A stretch of DNA of 64,000 nt, from positions 248,001-312,000 of the forward strand of contig CAVWDU010000004.1 of NCBI GenBank assembly GCA_963753815.1, in the 5' to 3' direction. A program made the translations under genes and the position numbers. This document shows, in pieces, positions 37,158-46,347 of the stretch. Each line of letters begins with the position of its first letter. The first letter of the stretch is position 1. The stretch is from CAVWDU01 sp963753815. Its GTDB lineage: Bacteria > Pseudomonadota > Gammaproteobacteria > Pseudomonadales > Halieaceae. The notes under the pieces are model-generated. The model had not been told where the DNA came from, searched no databases, and worked only from the letters and a program-made list of their open reading frames with translations.

Positions 37158-38030
37158 TCAGTCGAACAGCCAGCGCTCGAGCGCGTCGCGGTTTTCCACC
37201 ACGATCTGCTGGGCGGTCGGGTCCGGTTGTTGGGCGGTAGGGTCGATGTGCAGGAGCTTCAGCGCATAGGGAACCAGCTTGCCCCGGGTTGTGATCTGCA
37301 GCGCGCCCGATTGCATACCGTAATCGACCTCGACGACCTGCCGCTGCTCGGCGCTCAGGCGCGGGTCGGGAATAATCCGGACCGTAACCAGCGTGTTCCA
37401 GTCGGCGTCGCCTTCGACGCCGTGTTCCGAGTTGTCCAGTATTTCCGGTGTATCGCGGAACCGGCTGAGAACGAAATCGCGATACTCGAGATTCTTCTCG
37501 CACCAGGCGCGCACGTGCCAACGCAGCCCGTTGTAGACCAGCGTGTGGGGGACGATGATCCGGCCCTCGCGGTCTGGATTGTTGATCGACACGTAGTCTA
37601 CTTCCAGTCGTTTCTGCAGGCGGGCGGCCTGCATGATCGGGCGCAGGGTCTGCGGCCTGACATCCCGTACCGGCACGGCCAGGACCTCGACGTTCGCCGG
37701 GGTGAGCGCCAGCGAATCGAACATGGTGGTCAATTCGCTGTTGCGGGCCATGAGGTGGAGGTACTCATCGGCCAGGCCGCGGGTCAGCCTGGGCTCGAAC
37801 TCGTCGGTCGGCTTGTAGCCCTTCAGGTATTTGTCGTAGACGAGGTTGCCGGGGCCGATATTGCGGATGTAGTGGTTGATGTCCTTGCTGGCCTGCTGCC
37901 TGCCGATACCGAAGCTGTCACACAGGTGGCGCGTGGTCAGCCTGCCCTCCCACAGCGCGATCGTTTCGATGTAGCGGTAACGCAGCAGGAGCTCCCAGCG
38001 AATCGGCCATTTGTTGTCGGAGCCGTTCAT
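37158..38030 (-). CDS. WYL-domain transcriptional regulator (BrxR/CapW-like)
   Basis: 290 residues from ATG 38030. The N-terminal winged helix ('WELLLRYRYIETIALWEGRLTTRHLCDSFGIGRQQASKDI', read in two parts) is followed by a WYL domain (core 'TLVYNGLRWHVRAWCE') and a C-terminal WCX-type extension. This three-part plan is that of BrxR and CapW, repressors of phage-defence operons that respond to nucleic-acid or nucleotide ligands, but the same family also regulates DNA-damage and housekeeping genes. No BREX, CBASS or other defence genes are in the window, and the neighbours are a transporter and a peptidase. Target unknown. Confidence 0.82.
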   Translation of the reverse strand: MNGSDNKWPIRWELLLRYRYIETIALWEGRLTTRHLCDSFGIGRQQASKDINHYIRNIGPGNLVYDKYLKGYKPTDEFEPRLTRGLADEYLHLMARNSELTTMFDSLALTPANVEVLAVPVRDVRPQTLRPIMQAARLQKRLEVDYVSINNPDREGRIIVPHTLVYNGLRWHVRAWCEKNLEYRDFVLSRFRDTPEILDNSEHGVEGDADWNTLVTVRIIPDPRLSAEQRQVVEVDYGMQSGALQITTRGKLVPYALKLLHIDPTAQQPDPTAQQIVVENRDALERWLFD

Positions 38031-38121
38031 GATGCCCCGTTCGTCACCCCGGGTCGTTCGCCCGCCGGGAGTCTGCCAGGGCATTGATCCTGGACGCAGT
38101 TAAACAGGCGCGGCCGCATCG

Positions 38122-39351
38122 TCAGCCCTGCCACTCGCCCACTCCGGCGAAGGGTTCGTCGATCGAGGGCGACGGCTGGGTGAACCATTGCGGGCCCTGG
38201 GCAGTCATGTAGAAGTGATCTTCCAGCCGCACGCCGAACTCGCCCGGCACGCACAGCATCGGCTCGTTACTGAAACACATGCCCGGCGCCAGTGCGGTCG
38301 GGTTGCCGCGCACGAGATACGGCCATTCATGGATATCCAAACCGATCCCGTGGCCGGTGCGGTGCGGGAGTCCGGGCAGGGCGTAGTCCGGACCAAAGCC
38401 GTGGCTCTCGATGACGGCCCGGGCGGCGTCGTCGACCTCACCGCAGGGTGTGCCGGGTCGGGCGGCCGCAAACGCAGCTCCCTGGGCTTCATGTTCCACG
38501 TTCCAGATCTGCCTGTGCCTGTCGCTGGGCTCGCCGAACACATAGCTGCGGGTGATATCAGAGTTGTAACCCTGCAACTGACAGCCGGTATCGATGAGCA
38601 CCATGTCGCCTTCTTCGAGGCGCTTGGGAGTGGCGACGCCGTGAGGGTAGGCGGTGTCCTCTCCGAACAATACGATACAGAAGTAAGAGCCCGCCGGTGC
38701 GCCCACTGCCAGGTGAGCCTGGTGGATAAACTCGGTGACCTCGTCGGTGGTGATGCCCGGGCGCAGCACCCGCGCAGCGCGCCTGTGCACCTGCAGCGTC
38801 ATCTCTTTGGCGCGTTGCAGCAACGCCAGCTCGCTCGCGGACTTGTGCATCCTGCAGCCCGCGGTCACCGCTGTCGCCGTTCGGTAGCGGTGGCTCGCGG
38901 CGGCCTCGCGCAGTCCGTCAAACACAAAATACGGCGTGGATTCGTCAATCCCGATCTCGCCGCCGCCAATACCGAGCTCCTCCAGCAGGCGACCGACCAG
39001 GCGGTAGGGGCTGTCGTGCTCCTCCCAGGTGTGCACGGGACCTTCGACCTGGAGATAATCCTCTAGGGTGCCGAGCTCAAAGGCCGGTGCCACGTAGTGC
39101 AGTTCGCCGGTGGCGGTCAGTACGGCGCCCACCAATCGCTCGCTGGGTGACCAGCGCGTACCGGTAAAGTAGTAGAGGTTGGTGCCGGCGTAGAGGAAGA
39201 CCGCGTCCAGCCCGCCAGCTGTCATCAGAGTGCAGGCCCGGGCGATTCTGGACTGGAATTCTGCGAGCGTGATCGCCGTCACGCCGGCGCTCATATTGGT
39301 CAGTGCCGCGAGTTCCTCCGCGGTGGACGAACCACCAATGCCGATTGTCAT
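38122..39351 (-). CDS. M24 family metallopeptidase (Xaa-Pro dipeptidase-like)
   Basis: 409 residues from ATG 39351, which follows GGGGGAG. The creatinase-like N-terminal domain (to about 170) precedes the pita-bread catalytic domain. All five dinuclear metal ligands are present: D254 ('LIDTGC'), D265 ('NSDITRSY'), H334 ('RTGHGIGLD'), E363 ('SNEPML') and E377 ('VRLEDHF'). The family cleaves X-Pro bonds; members with this N-terminus also include creatinase- and ectoine-hydrolase-like enzymes, so the substrate is open. Divergent from the HxlR regulator, 157 bases away, which may control it. Confidence 0.9.
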   Translation of the reverse strand: MTIGIGGSSTAEELAALTNMSAGVTAITLAEFQSRIARACTLMTAGGLDAVFLYAGTNLYYFTGTRWSPSERLVGAVLTATGELHYVAPAFELGTLEDYLQVEGPVHTWEEHDSPYRLVGRLLEELGIGGGEIGIDESTPYFVFDGLREAAASHRYRTATAVTAGCRMHKSASELALLQRAKEMTLQVHRRAARVLRPGITTDEVTEFIHQAHLAVGAPAGSYFCIVLFGEDTAYPHGVATPKRLEEGDMVLIDTGCQLQGYNSDITRSYVFGEPSDRHRQIWNVEHEAQGAAFAAARPGTPCGEVDDAARAVIESHGFGPDYALPGLPHRTGHGIGLDIHEWPYLVRGNPTALAPGMCFSNEPMLCVPGEFGVRLEDHFYMTAQGPQWFTQPSPSIDEPFAGVGEWQG

Positions 39352-39508
39352 ATGCTTTTGCTCCCCCGGCGTCCGCCTTGGCCTATACTGAACACCTGGA
39401 TGCCTATCCGCAGTGCAGCCCGCTGTAGGCGAGTTTACCCCATCTCGGCGACTCGATCTGCATCGGCATCCGCCTGGCGACCATTTTCCAGCAAGGAGTG
39501 ACCGCATC

Positions 39509-40039
39509 ATGCGTTGGGAAGATATTGACCAGCAGACCTGTTCCGTGGCCCGGGCGCTTGCCATCGTCGGCGAGCGCTGGACGCTGCTGATTTTGCGGGA
39601 TGCGTTTCTCGGTGTGCGGCGTTTCGACCAGTTCCAGCACAGTCTCGGTATTACCCGACACCGCCTCTCCGAGCGACTGGGCAAGCTGGTGCAGCAGGGT
39701 GTCATGGTCAAGGTGCCTTACCACGAGCGGCCCCTCCGTCATGAGTATCGGCTGACCCGGATGGGGCTGGGCCTCTACCCCGTGCTGATGAGTCTTGCAC
39801 GCTGGGGTGACGAGTGGCTGGACCGCGGTGAAGGCCCGCCGCTGGAGTACACGCACCAGCGCTGTGGCGTCAAAACGCAGCCGGTGCTGGCCTGCAGCGA
39901 GTGTGGCGAGCCGCTCAGACCCGAGGAAGTTACCCCGCAGGCCGGGCCGGTGCTCAGGGAAATAGCCGCCGATCTGGACGAGGAGTGTTCGCACCTGGCG
40001 ACTCTCGCGCCGCTGTTGGCCCGGAGCCGGCAGGGATAG
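39509..40039 (+). CDS. HxlR-family transcriptional regulator
   Basis: 176 residues from ATG 39509, with AAGGAGTG well placed. The winged-helix core is typical of HxlR ('CSVARALAIVGERWTLLILRDAF', read in two parts, then 'RFDQFQHSLGITRHRLSERL' and 'YHERPLRHEYRLT'). The C-terminal tail (about 115-176) adds a Cys cluster ('CSECGEPL' plus an earlier Cys) that could bind a metal such as zinc, an uncommon extension. It is divergent from the M24 peptidase and upstream of sstT on the same strand, so either may be its target. Confidence 0.87.
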   Translation: MRWEDIDQQTCSVARALAIVGERWTLLILRDAFLGVRRFDQFQHSLGITRHRLSERLGKLVQQGVMVKVPYHERPLRHEYRLTRMGLGLYPVLMSLARWGDEWLDRGEGPPLEYTHQRCGVKTQPVLACSECGEPLRPEEVTPQAGPVLREIAADLDEECSHLATLAPLLARSRQG

Positions 40040-40076
40040 TCATGGCCGTCGCCACCAGACCCGGGAGTCACGCCAG

Positions 40077-41285
40077 GTGATCCGATTCAGCGAACTCGGC
40101 CTCGTGCCCCGCATCCTCATCGGCGTTGTTGCGGGGGCGGTACTCGGAAGCCTCGCGCCCGGGGTTGCAGAGCCGCTGGGGCTTCTCGGGCAACTTTTCG
40201 TCGGTATGCTCAAGGCGGTTGCCCCCCTGTTGGTGATGGTGCTGGTCATGTCGGCCATCGCTAATCGCAGGGAGTCGGGTGACGACAGCCGTAAAACCCT
40301 GGCGGTCATTCTGTTGTACCTGGTCGGGACCGTGAGTGCGGCCTTCGTGGCGCTGACCCTGAGCCAGTTGTTTCCGCAGAATATCGCCCTGACGGCTGTC
40401 GCGGAGGGCAGCCCGCCGGTGTCGGTGTCTGACGTGTTGGCCGACGTGCTGTTCAAGCTCATCGACAACCCGGTCAATGCCTTGCTCACCGCTAATTTCC
40501 TGGGTTGCCTGACCTGGGCGATATTGCTCGGAATCAGTTTCCGTCGCGCCCCTGACAGCTTCAAGCTGCACCTGCAGACACTTGCGGACGGGGTCAGCGA
40601 CATCGTCCGTTATGTCATTCAACTGGCGCCGATCGGCATCTTCGGCCTCGTGTGTTACACGGTGTCCACGATCGGGTTGTCGGCGCTGGCCAGCTACGGC
40701 AGCCTGGCCCTGGTGCTGATTATTGCGATGCTCATCATGGCGCTGGTCATCAACCCCCTGATCGTCTACCTGCTGACCCGGCGCAATCCCTATCCGGTGG
40801 TTCTCAAGTGCCTGGAAGTGTCGGGCATTACGGCATTTTTCACCCGCAGCTCGGCCGCCAACATCCCGGTCAATCTGTCCTTGTGTAAAGAGCTTGGCGT
40901 GAGCGAAGAGTTGTACACGGTGACGATTCCGGTGGGTGCGACGGTCAATATGGCGGGGGCTGCGATAACCATCACAACCCTGACACTCGCCGCCGCCAAC
41001 ACGCTCGGGGTGGAGGTCTCTTTCCTGACCGCGCTCATGTTGTGCCTGATTTCGGCGCTCTCCGCCTGTGGGGCCAGTGGCGTACCCTCTGGCAGCCTGC
41101 TGCTGATCCCGCTGGCCTGTTCACTGTTTGGCATTTCCGTGGACGTGGCCATGCAGGTTGTGGCCGTGGGGTTTATCATCAGCGTTGTCCAGGACTCCGC
41201 GGAAACCGCCCTCAACTCCAGTACAGATGTCGTCTATACCTATGCGGTGGATGAGTGGGGCAAGCGACTGGAACAGCCCGCCTGA
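40077..41285 (+). CDS. sstT: Serine/threonine:Na+ symporter SstT
   Basis: 402 residues from a GTG at 40077 (GGGAG 12 bases ahead), the usual length. It belongs to the DAACS glutamate-transporter fold: 'GMLKAVAPLLVMVLVMSAIA', the serine-rich re-entrant loop 'AFFTRSSAANIPVN', 'IPVGATVNMAGAA' and 'CGASGVPSGSLLLIP' are close to SstT of E. coli. It imports serine and threonine with Na+ at the inner membrane. Only 37 bases follow the HxlR gene, so the two are probably cotranscribed. Confidence 0.9.
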   Translation: MIRFSELGLVPRILIGVVAGAVLGSLAPGVAEPLGLLGQLFVGMLKAVAPLLVMVLVMSAIANRRESGDDSRKTLAVILLYLVGTVSAAFVALTLSQLFPQNIALTAVAEGSPPVSVSDVLADVLFKLIDNPVNALLTANFLGCLTWAILLGISFRRAPDSFKLHLQTLADGVSDIVRYVIQLAPIGIFGLVCYTVSTIGLSALASYGSLALVLIIAMLIMALVINPLIVYLLTRRNPYPVVLKCLEVSGITAFFTRSSAANIPVNLSLCKELGVSEELYTVTIPVGATVNMAGAAITITTLTLAAANTLGVEVSFLTALMLCLISALSACGASGVPSGSLLLIPLACSLFGISVDVAMQVVAVGFIISVVQDSAETALNSSTDVVYTYAVDEWGKRLEQPA

Positions 41286-41332
41286 TTCCGGCACACTTAC
41301 CGGGTCCGATTTTATTGGTGTGAACAGGCGCT

Positions 41333-41905
41333 ATGCCGGGGGTGATTTCTTCGCAACCGCCATCTGAAAATAATGTGCAGGCAGCGGTACGCGGGGATCA
41401 ACGAGTGGAGATTACACCTCAGCTGAGGCTGGAGATAGCCCGCCTGCTCGGACGCGAACCCCGTGGCCTCGAAGCCGTAGCCGCAGCCCATCCCGACGGA
41501 CGCCCGCGGGTCATCCGGGTAGCCTCGCTGGTTGATGACAAACCTTTCCCGACGCTGTTCTGGCTGGTTGACCCGGAGCTTAATTACCGGATCGATGCCG
41601 AAGAGGCCGGCGGCCTGATCGCGCGCCTGCAGGCCAGGGTCGATAGCGACCCGGGTTTGCGACAGGCGATGCGGCGTGATCACCGGGACCATATTGCCCT
41701 GCGCGCCGGGTACCTGCCGGTCTCGATGCGAGCCCGGCTCGATGCCCTGGGTTTCACCGACGTGCTGGCGCGCCGCGGTGTCGGGGGCATCGCCGATTTT
41801 TCACGTATCCGGTGCCTGCACACCTGGTACGCGGCCCACCTCGTGGCGCCCAACACCATCGGCCGACTGCTGGACGAATACTGGCAGGCGCCGGATCTAC
41901 AATGA
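41333..41905 (+). CDS. DUF501 domain protein
   Basis: 190 residues. The core 'LLGREPRGLEAVAAAHPDGRPRVIRVASLVDDKPFPTLFWLVDP' (read in parts) and 'IRCLHTWYAAHLVAPNTIG' are the DUF501 signature, with the conserved C-L-H near the C-terminus. Function is not established; in many genomes the gene lies beside ppx/gppA or enolase, which are not seen here. The start is uncertain: ATG 41333 has no clear ribosome site, and the conserved part starts about 25 residues in. The next gene's ATG overlaps its stop (ATGA). Confidence 0.85.
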   Translation: MPGVISSQPPSENNVQAAVRGDQRVEITPQLRLEIARLLGREPRGLEAVAAAHPDGRPRVIRVASLVDDKPFPTLFWLVDPELNYRIDAEEAGGLIARLQARVDSDPGLRQAMRRDHRDHIALRAGYLPVSMRARLDALGFTDVLARRGVGGIADFSRIRCLHTWYAAHLVAPNTIGRLLDEYWQAPDLQ

Positions 41906-43908
41906 AGACTCGCCGTTTCATTGCCGAACTGAAGCAACGCGGTGTCTATCGCGCCGCTGCCCTGTATGCCGCCGCCGCCTGGGGTTTGCTGCAGGTCGCC
42001 GACGTGCTTTTCCCGGTCATCGGTCTGCCGGACTGGTCGATCAAGGCAGTACTGCTGCTGGGCGCTGTCGGGTTTCCGGTCGTACTGGTGCTTGCATGGA
42101 TGTTCGACCTGACACCCGGTGGGCTCGTCGATGCCTCGGCAACAAACGCTGATCTCCCGCTACCACGGTTGTCGCCGGTGCGGATGCTGGAGTTGCTGCT
42201 GATCCTGACGCTGGCCCTGCTTGTGGGTCAGCTCTACTATGAACGGCTCGCACCGGCGAGTACCCAACCGGCGTTGGCTGTTCCTCCGGAAGATGTGTCC
42301 CAGGCCTCCATCGCGGTGTTGCCTTTCGTCAACCTCAGCGGGGCAGAGGAGGTGGAGTACTTCGGTGACGGCCTCGCCGAGGAGATTCTCAACCTGCTGG
42401 CCCAACTCGACGAGCTGAGCGTGGCCGCCCGAACGTCTTCATTTTATTACAAGGGCAAAAATGTCGACGTGCCCACCATGGGGCGGCAGCTGGGTGTGGC
42501 GCATGTCCTCGAGGGCAGCGTTCGTCACCAGGGCGACCGGATCCGGGTCACCGCCCAGCTGATAGCCGTTGACCGCGGCTACCACCTCTGGTCCAAGACC
42601 TACGACCGGGACCTCGACGACATCTTCACCCTGCAGGATGACATCGCCGGGCAGGTGGTCAGCAGCCTGGAAGTGCTGTTGTCCAGCGAATCCCGGCGTG
42701 TGCTGGACCGGGAGCTGAACATCGATACACGAGCCTACGATTTTTATCTGCAGGGGCGCGCGTACCTGCGGCGGCCACTCAGCCCGAACGATCTGGGCGT
42801 CGCCGTGCAGATGTTCGCGCGCGCGCTCGACATGGCGCCGGACTTTGCCGGTGCGCATGCGGGGCTATGCGATGCCGAACTGGCGCTGTACCGCATCACC
42901 CGCAGTGCCGACGAGTACAATCGCGCCGAAGCAGCCTGCCAGCGTGCGTTGGCGCTGGATACGGCAGCGGCGCCGGTGCATGTCGCTCTCGGTAATCTCT
43001 ACCGTGAGTCGGGGGAGTACGGGGACTCGCTGGCCCAGTTCGACCGGGCGCTGGCACTGGACACCGATGCCGTAGCCGCCTGGTTGGGAAAGGCCGAAAC
43101 CTTTGCCCGTGAGGGTCGCGATCGCCCGGCGGAAGAGGCCTACCGCCGGGCGATTGCTCTGCAGCCGAACTACTGGTCGGCATACACCGGCATGGGCAAC
43201 TTCCTGTTCTCGCGCGGCCGCGCCGCCGAGGCGATTCCCTATTACGAGCGAATCTGCGATTTGATGCCAGACAGCGCAACGGCGCTCAATGATCTCGGTG
43301 CGGCGTATTATATAACCGGTAACTTCGAAGCCGCGGTTGCGGCGTTCGAACAGTCACTCGCGGTGGAGCCCACCGCCGTTGCCTACTCCAACCTGGCGGC
43401 AAACCTGTATTTCCTCAGAAAATTCGACGAATCGGTCGAGATGTATCACCGCGCCGTAGAGCAATCGCCCGACGACTACGAACTCTGGGGCGGCCTCGCG
43501 GATGCCTACAGTCACACCCCCGATCAGAAGGATCTGGCAGCCCCCATGTACCGGAATGCCGCCCGGCTCGCCGCCCGACAACTGGCGGTGAACCCGTCCA
43601 ACGCCGATACATTGGCAGCTCTCGGGCACTACCATGCCGGCCTCGGTGAGCGTGAACGTGCGCTCGACTACACGCGGCAAGCGGTGGATGTTGCGCCCGG
43701 GGACATGTACGTACACTACTTCGCCGCCCTCACACTGAGCCAGCTTGGCATGGAGGCGAACGCCATTGACGCGCTGCAACGGGCGCTGGATAGTGGCTAC
43801 CCGGCTGGCCTGATCGCCGTCGATGCCGGGTTCGACTCACTTGCCGGCAGCGAGTTGTTCCGTTCCCTGCTGCCCGTCGCAGACGCTGAACCCACGACAG
43901 ACGAATGA
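41902..43908 (+). CDS. Membrane protein with FlgO-like domain and TPR repeats
   Basis: 668 residues. Two to three N-terminal helices (about 18-35, 46-66 and 95-112; 'ALYAAAAWGLLQVADV', 'LLILTLALLVGQLYY') anchor the protein. A FlgO-type domain follows (about 135-265: 'SIAVLPFVNLSG', 'EYFGDGLAEEILNLLAQL', 'WSKTYDRDLDDIFTLQDDIA'). Then about ten TPR units run to the C-terminus ('AEEAYRRAIALQPNYWSAY', 'YYERICDLMPDSATALNDLGAAYY'). This plan usually carries an N-terminal winged-helix or adenylate-cyclase domain; here it has only the short 'RFIAELKQRGVYRAAALY' start seen in many such proteins. A scaffold or signalling role is likely. Compare with the broken TPR gene at 11.8-13.8 kb. Confidence 0.87.
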   Translation: MKTRRFIAELKQRGVYRAAALYAAAAWGLLQVADVLFPVIGLPDWSIKAVLLLGAVGFPVVLVLAWMFDLTPGGLVDASATNADLPLPRLSPVRMLELLLILTLALLVGQLYYERLAPASTQPALAVPPEDVSQASIAVLPFVNLSGAEEVEYFGDGLAEEILNLLAQLDELSVAARTSSFYYKGKNVDVPTMGRQLGVAHVLEGSVRHQGDRIRVTAQLIAVDRGYHLWSKTYDRDLDDIFTLQDDIAGQVVSSLEVLLSSESRRVLDRELNIDTRAYDFYLQGRAYLRRPLSPNDLGVAVQMFARALDMAPDFAGAHAGLCDAELALYRITRSADEYNRAEAACQRALALDTAAAPVHVALGNLYRESGEYGDSLAQFDRALALDTDAVAAWLGKAETFAREGRDRPAEEAYRRAIALQPNYWSAYTGMGNFLFSRGRAAEAIPYYERICDLMPDSATALNDLGAAYYITGNFEAAVAAFEQSLAVEPTAVAYSNLAANLYFLRKFDESVEMYHRAVEQSPDDYELWGGLADAYSHTPDQKDLAAPMYRNAARLAARQLAVNPSNADTLAALGHYHAGLGERERALDYTRQAVDVAPGDMYVHYFAALTLSQLGMEANAIDALQRALDSGYPAGLIAVDAGFDSLAGSELFRSLLPVADAEPTTDE

Positions 43909-44010
43909 CAGATCAGGCGCCCGCAGACGATGGCGCGCCAGGCCGGCGAACGGTACGGGAACAACGCCTGCCCGTGGCACCCACGACATTCCATGACCGG
44001 GGATTCCCGG

Positions 44011-44019
44011 TGCTATACT
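44011..44019 (+). promoter_or_regulatory. Extended -10 promoter candidate for DAHP synthase
   Basis: TGCTATACT is an extended -10 element (TGN before TATACT) 55 bases ahead of the ATG at 44075. The -35 region 17 bases upstream is weak (TTCCAT-like), as expected for extended -10 promoters. Confidence 0.45.
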
Positions 44020-44074
44020 GGCGCGCGAGAGCGGGGCACCGGGGACCTTACGTACAGGGCGCAAGCGAGAGTTC

Positions 44075-45139
44075 ATGAGCACTAACCTACATACAGACGA
44101 TTTGCGGATTCAGCGGATCAATGAACTGGTATCGCCGCACCGGTTGATCGACGACATCGCACCCAGCGAGCGCGCGTTGCGCACCGTCAGTCAGGCGAGA
44201 CTCGCCATTCACCATATTCTCGCCGGCGATGACGACCGCCTGCTGGTGATTGTCGGCCCCTGCTCGATACACGACCCCGATGCGGCGCGCGAATACGCGC
44301 GCGGCCTGCAGGCCGCCGCCGCACAAACGGCCGACGACTTACTGGTCGTCATGCGGGTGTACTTCGAGAAGCCACGCACTACCGTGGGCTGGAAGGGCCT
44401 CATCAATGACCCGGACCTCAACAACACGTTTCATATCAACAAGGGGCTGCACCTGGCCCGGCAGCTGCTGGCAGATCTCGCCGATCTCGGCCTGCCGGCC
44501 GGCACAGAATACCTTGACCTGATCAGCCCGCAGTACTACGCCGACCTGGTGTCCTGGGGAGCCATCGGTGCGCGAACGACGGAGAGCCAGACTCACCGGG
44601 AGCTCGCATCCGGCCTGTCCTGTCCTGTGGGTTTCAAGAACGCGACGGATGGTGACATCCAGGTTGCCATCGATGCGATCAAGTCGGCGTCCCAGCCGCA
44701 CCATTTCCTGTCCGTGACCAAGCAGGGGCGGTCAGCCATTTTCCAGACCGCGGGCAACGCCGATTGCCACATTATCCTGCGCGGCGGCAAACATCCCAAC
44801 TACGACATGTTCTCCGTCGACGACGCCAGCGCCATGCTGGTCCGCGCCGGCCTGCCCGCACGGATCATGATCGATGCCAGCCACGCCAACAGCCGCAAGA
44901 TTCCCGCCCGGCAGGTGGATGTTGCCACCGACATTGCCACCCAGGTTGCCCGCGGGAGCCGGAGTATCTTCGGGGTTATGCTGGAGAGCAACCTGGTCGC
45001 CGGCCGTCAGGACGTGGTGGACGGGCAGGCGCTGACGCGCGGGCAGAGCATCACCGACCCGTGCGTCGGCTGGCCGGAAACCGAATCCCTGCTCGCGGAG
45101 CTGGCTACCGCCGTCAAGCGCCGCCGACGGGCTGTTTAG
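44075..45139 (+). CDS. Class I DAHP synthase (3-deoxy-7-phosphoheptulonate synthase)
   Basis: 354 residues, standard for the AroF/G/H family. 'VIVGPCSIHDPDAAREYA' (metal Cys), 'RVYFEKPRTTVGWKGLINDP', 'GARTTESQTHRELASGLS', 'VGFKNATDG' (catalytic Lys), 'ILRGG' and 'MIDASHANS' are intact. It joins phosphoenolpyruvate and erythrose 4-phosphate in the first step of aromatic amino-acid synthesis. Which amino acid inhibits it cannot be told, so I do not choose between aroF, aroG and aroH. Its TAG overlaps the stop of the convergent DUF481 gene by four bases. Confidence 0.94.
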   Translation: MSTNLHTDDLRIQRINELVSPHRLIDDIAPSERALRTVSQARLAIHHILAGDDDRLLVIVGPCSIHDPDAAREYARGLQAAAAQTADDLLVVMRVYFEKPRTTVGWKGLINDPDLNNTFHINKGLHLARQLLADLADLGLPAGTEYLDLISPQYYADLVSWGAIGARTTESQTHRELASGLSCPVGFKNATDGDIQVAIDAIKSASQPHHFLSVTKQGRSAIFQTAGNADCHIILRGGKHPNYDMFSVDDASAMLVRAGLPARIMIDASHANSRKIPARQVDVATDIATQVARGSRSIFGVMLESNLVAGRQDVVDGQALTRGQSITDPCVGWPETESLLAELATAVKRRRRAV

Positions 45140-46164
45140 TATTTCCAGCCCAGCCCGGTGGTGATGCCATAGTCGGACGTGTTGTTGGTTTCGGAGTCAT
45201 TGTCGAAAGTACCGAAGGCGGTGATGTCCCAGAACAGGTCCTTATAAATCTCCCAGCTCAGTCGCAGGTCCGTGTCGCCGCGGATGCGTTGGAAATTGGA
45301 AAAATTCGGGTAGAGCCGGACGATGAAACTCAGGTCGAGTTTCGGTGTATTGAGCTGCCACATCTTGAAGTCACTGACCAGCCTGCCTTCCAGCGCCTGG
45401 TCTTCGTCGCCGCTTTCGTTTTCCTGTTCCGTCAGCACCTGCAGGCCGGCCGTTCCCGTCCAGCGCAGCTGCGGGGTGTCGCGAAACACCCTGCCCAGGC
45501 CGATGCCAGCGGCATAGCGGTGTTGCAGGCCCAGTTCGTCGTTGCTCTCATAGCTGCTCCACACCGAGCGGAATCGGCCGGTCTTGTCGGTCCAGACATC
45601 ACGGGTGAAATCCAGCCTGGAAGACCGGGTCACCTCCTCGTTCGTCACCGTGTGGGTCTGGCGGGCGGTGAGTGTATTGTTGGCATCCTCATCGATGTAG
45701 CTCACCTCTGTATTGAACGTGGTCTGGGTCACCGAACTCGCCTTGGTGTAAGAGTAGCCAAGAGAGAAGTAGGCATCGATACGCTCTTTCCATTCGTCCT
45801 CGATCGGCCGCAGCTCGACGACCTCGATGCTCTGCACACCCTGCACATCGCCCAGTTCTATAATCTGGATCTCACCCGCCAGCTCAGCCTTGGTCAGTGA
45901 GCCGAACAGGCGGGTACCGTCCGTCAACCGGATGTCGTAGTTGTAGTTACTTTCGAGAAAGGCGATGTCCTGCCATTCCACGTTGATGGTACCCAGGGAA
46001 TCCGTCTTCACCTCCAGCAGGCCGTTTTCGAGGTGCCGAATCTCCCCGGTCAAACGGTCGCCGTTGTAGAAGTGCAGGATGTCGGTTTTACGGTGGGCAT
46101 TGGCGTGGACACAGGCCAGGGCCAGCAGCACCAGCAGTGTTCTCAGGATTCGAATTCTCGTCAT
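45136..46164 (-). CDS. DUF481 family outer-membrane protein
   Basis: 342 residues from ATG 46164 with a signal peptide (about 1-23, 'LLVLLALACVHANA'). A short N-terminal domain ('ILHFYNGDRLTGEIRHLENG', repeated in weaker form at 'LTDGTRLFGSLTKAEL') of the type found before DUF481 precedes a beta-barrel of about ten strands ending in an aromatic residue ('YGITTGLGWKY'). DUF481 proteins are salt-stress-linked outer-membrane barrels whose function is not settled. Divergent from the hybrid kinase, 183 bases away. Confidence 0.85.
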   Translation of the reverse strand: MTRIRILRTLLVLLALACVHANAHRKTDILHFYNGDRLTGEIRHLENGLLEVKTDSLGTINVEWQDIAFLESNYNYDIRLTDGTRLFGSLTKAELAGEIQIIELGDVQGVQSIEVVELRPIEDEWKERIDAYFSLGYSYTKASSVTQTTFNTEVSYIDEDANNTLTARQTHTVTNEEVTRSSRLDFTRDVWTDKTGRFRSVWSSYESNDELGLQHRYAAGIGLGRVFRDTPQLRWTGTAGLQVLTEQENESGDEDQALEGRLVSDFKMWQLNTPKLDLSFIVRLYPNFSNFQRIRGDTDLRLSWEIYKDLFWDITAFGTFDNDSETNNTSDYGITTGLGWKY

Positions 46165-46347
46165 CGCGCTTTCCCGGATAGGCGGCAAGCTCGCCGGAGC
46201 TGAAATCACCGGGCATATAGTAGCGGATTTGTCGAGAGTGACGATAGGCGCAGTACACAATTCACGGGGGATGGGGGGTGCTCGCGGGGTCTTGTGCGAA
46301 CCGGCGAATCGGGTATGGTGAATACTGGCCGCCAATAATTATGCACT

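Noticed and set aside
37158..38030. A phage-defence island around the WYL regulator
   Set aside because: No nuclease, cyclase, methylase or other defence gene is within reach on either side.
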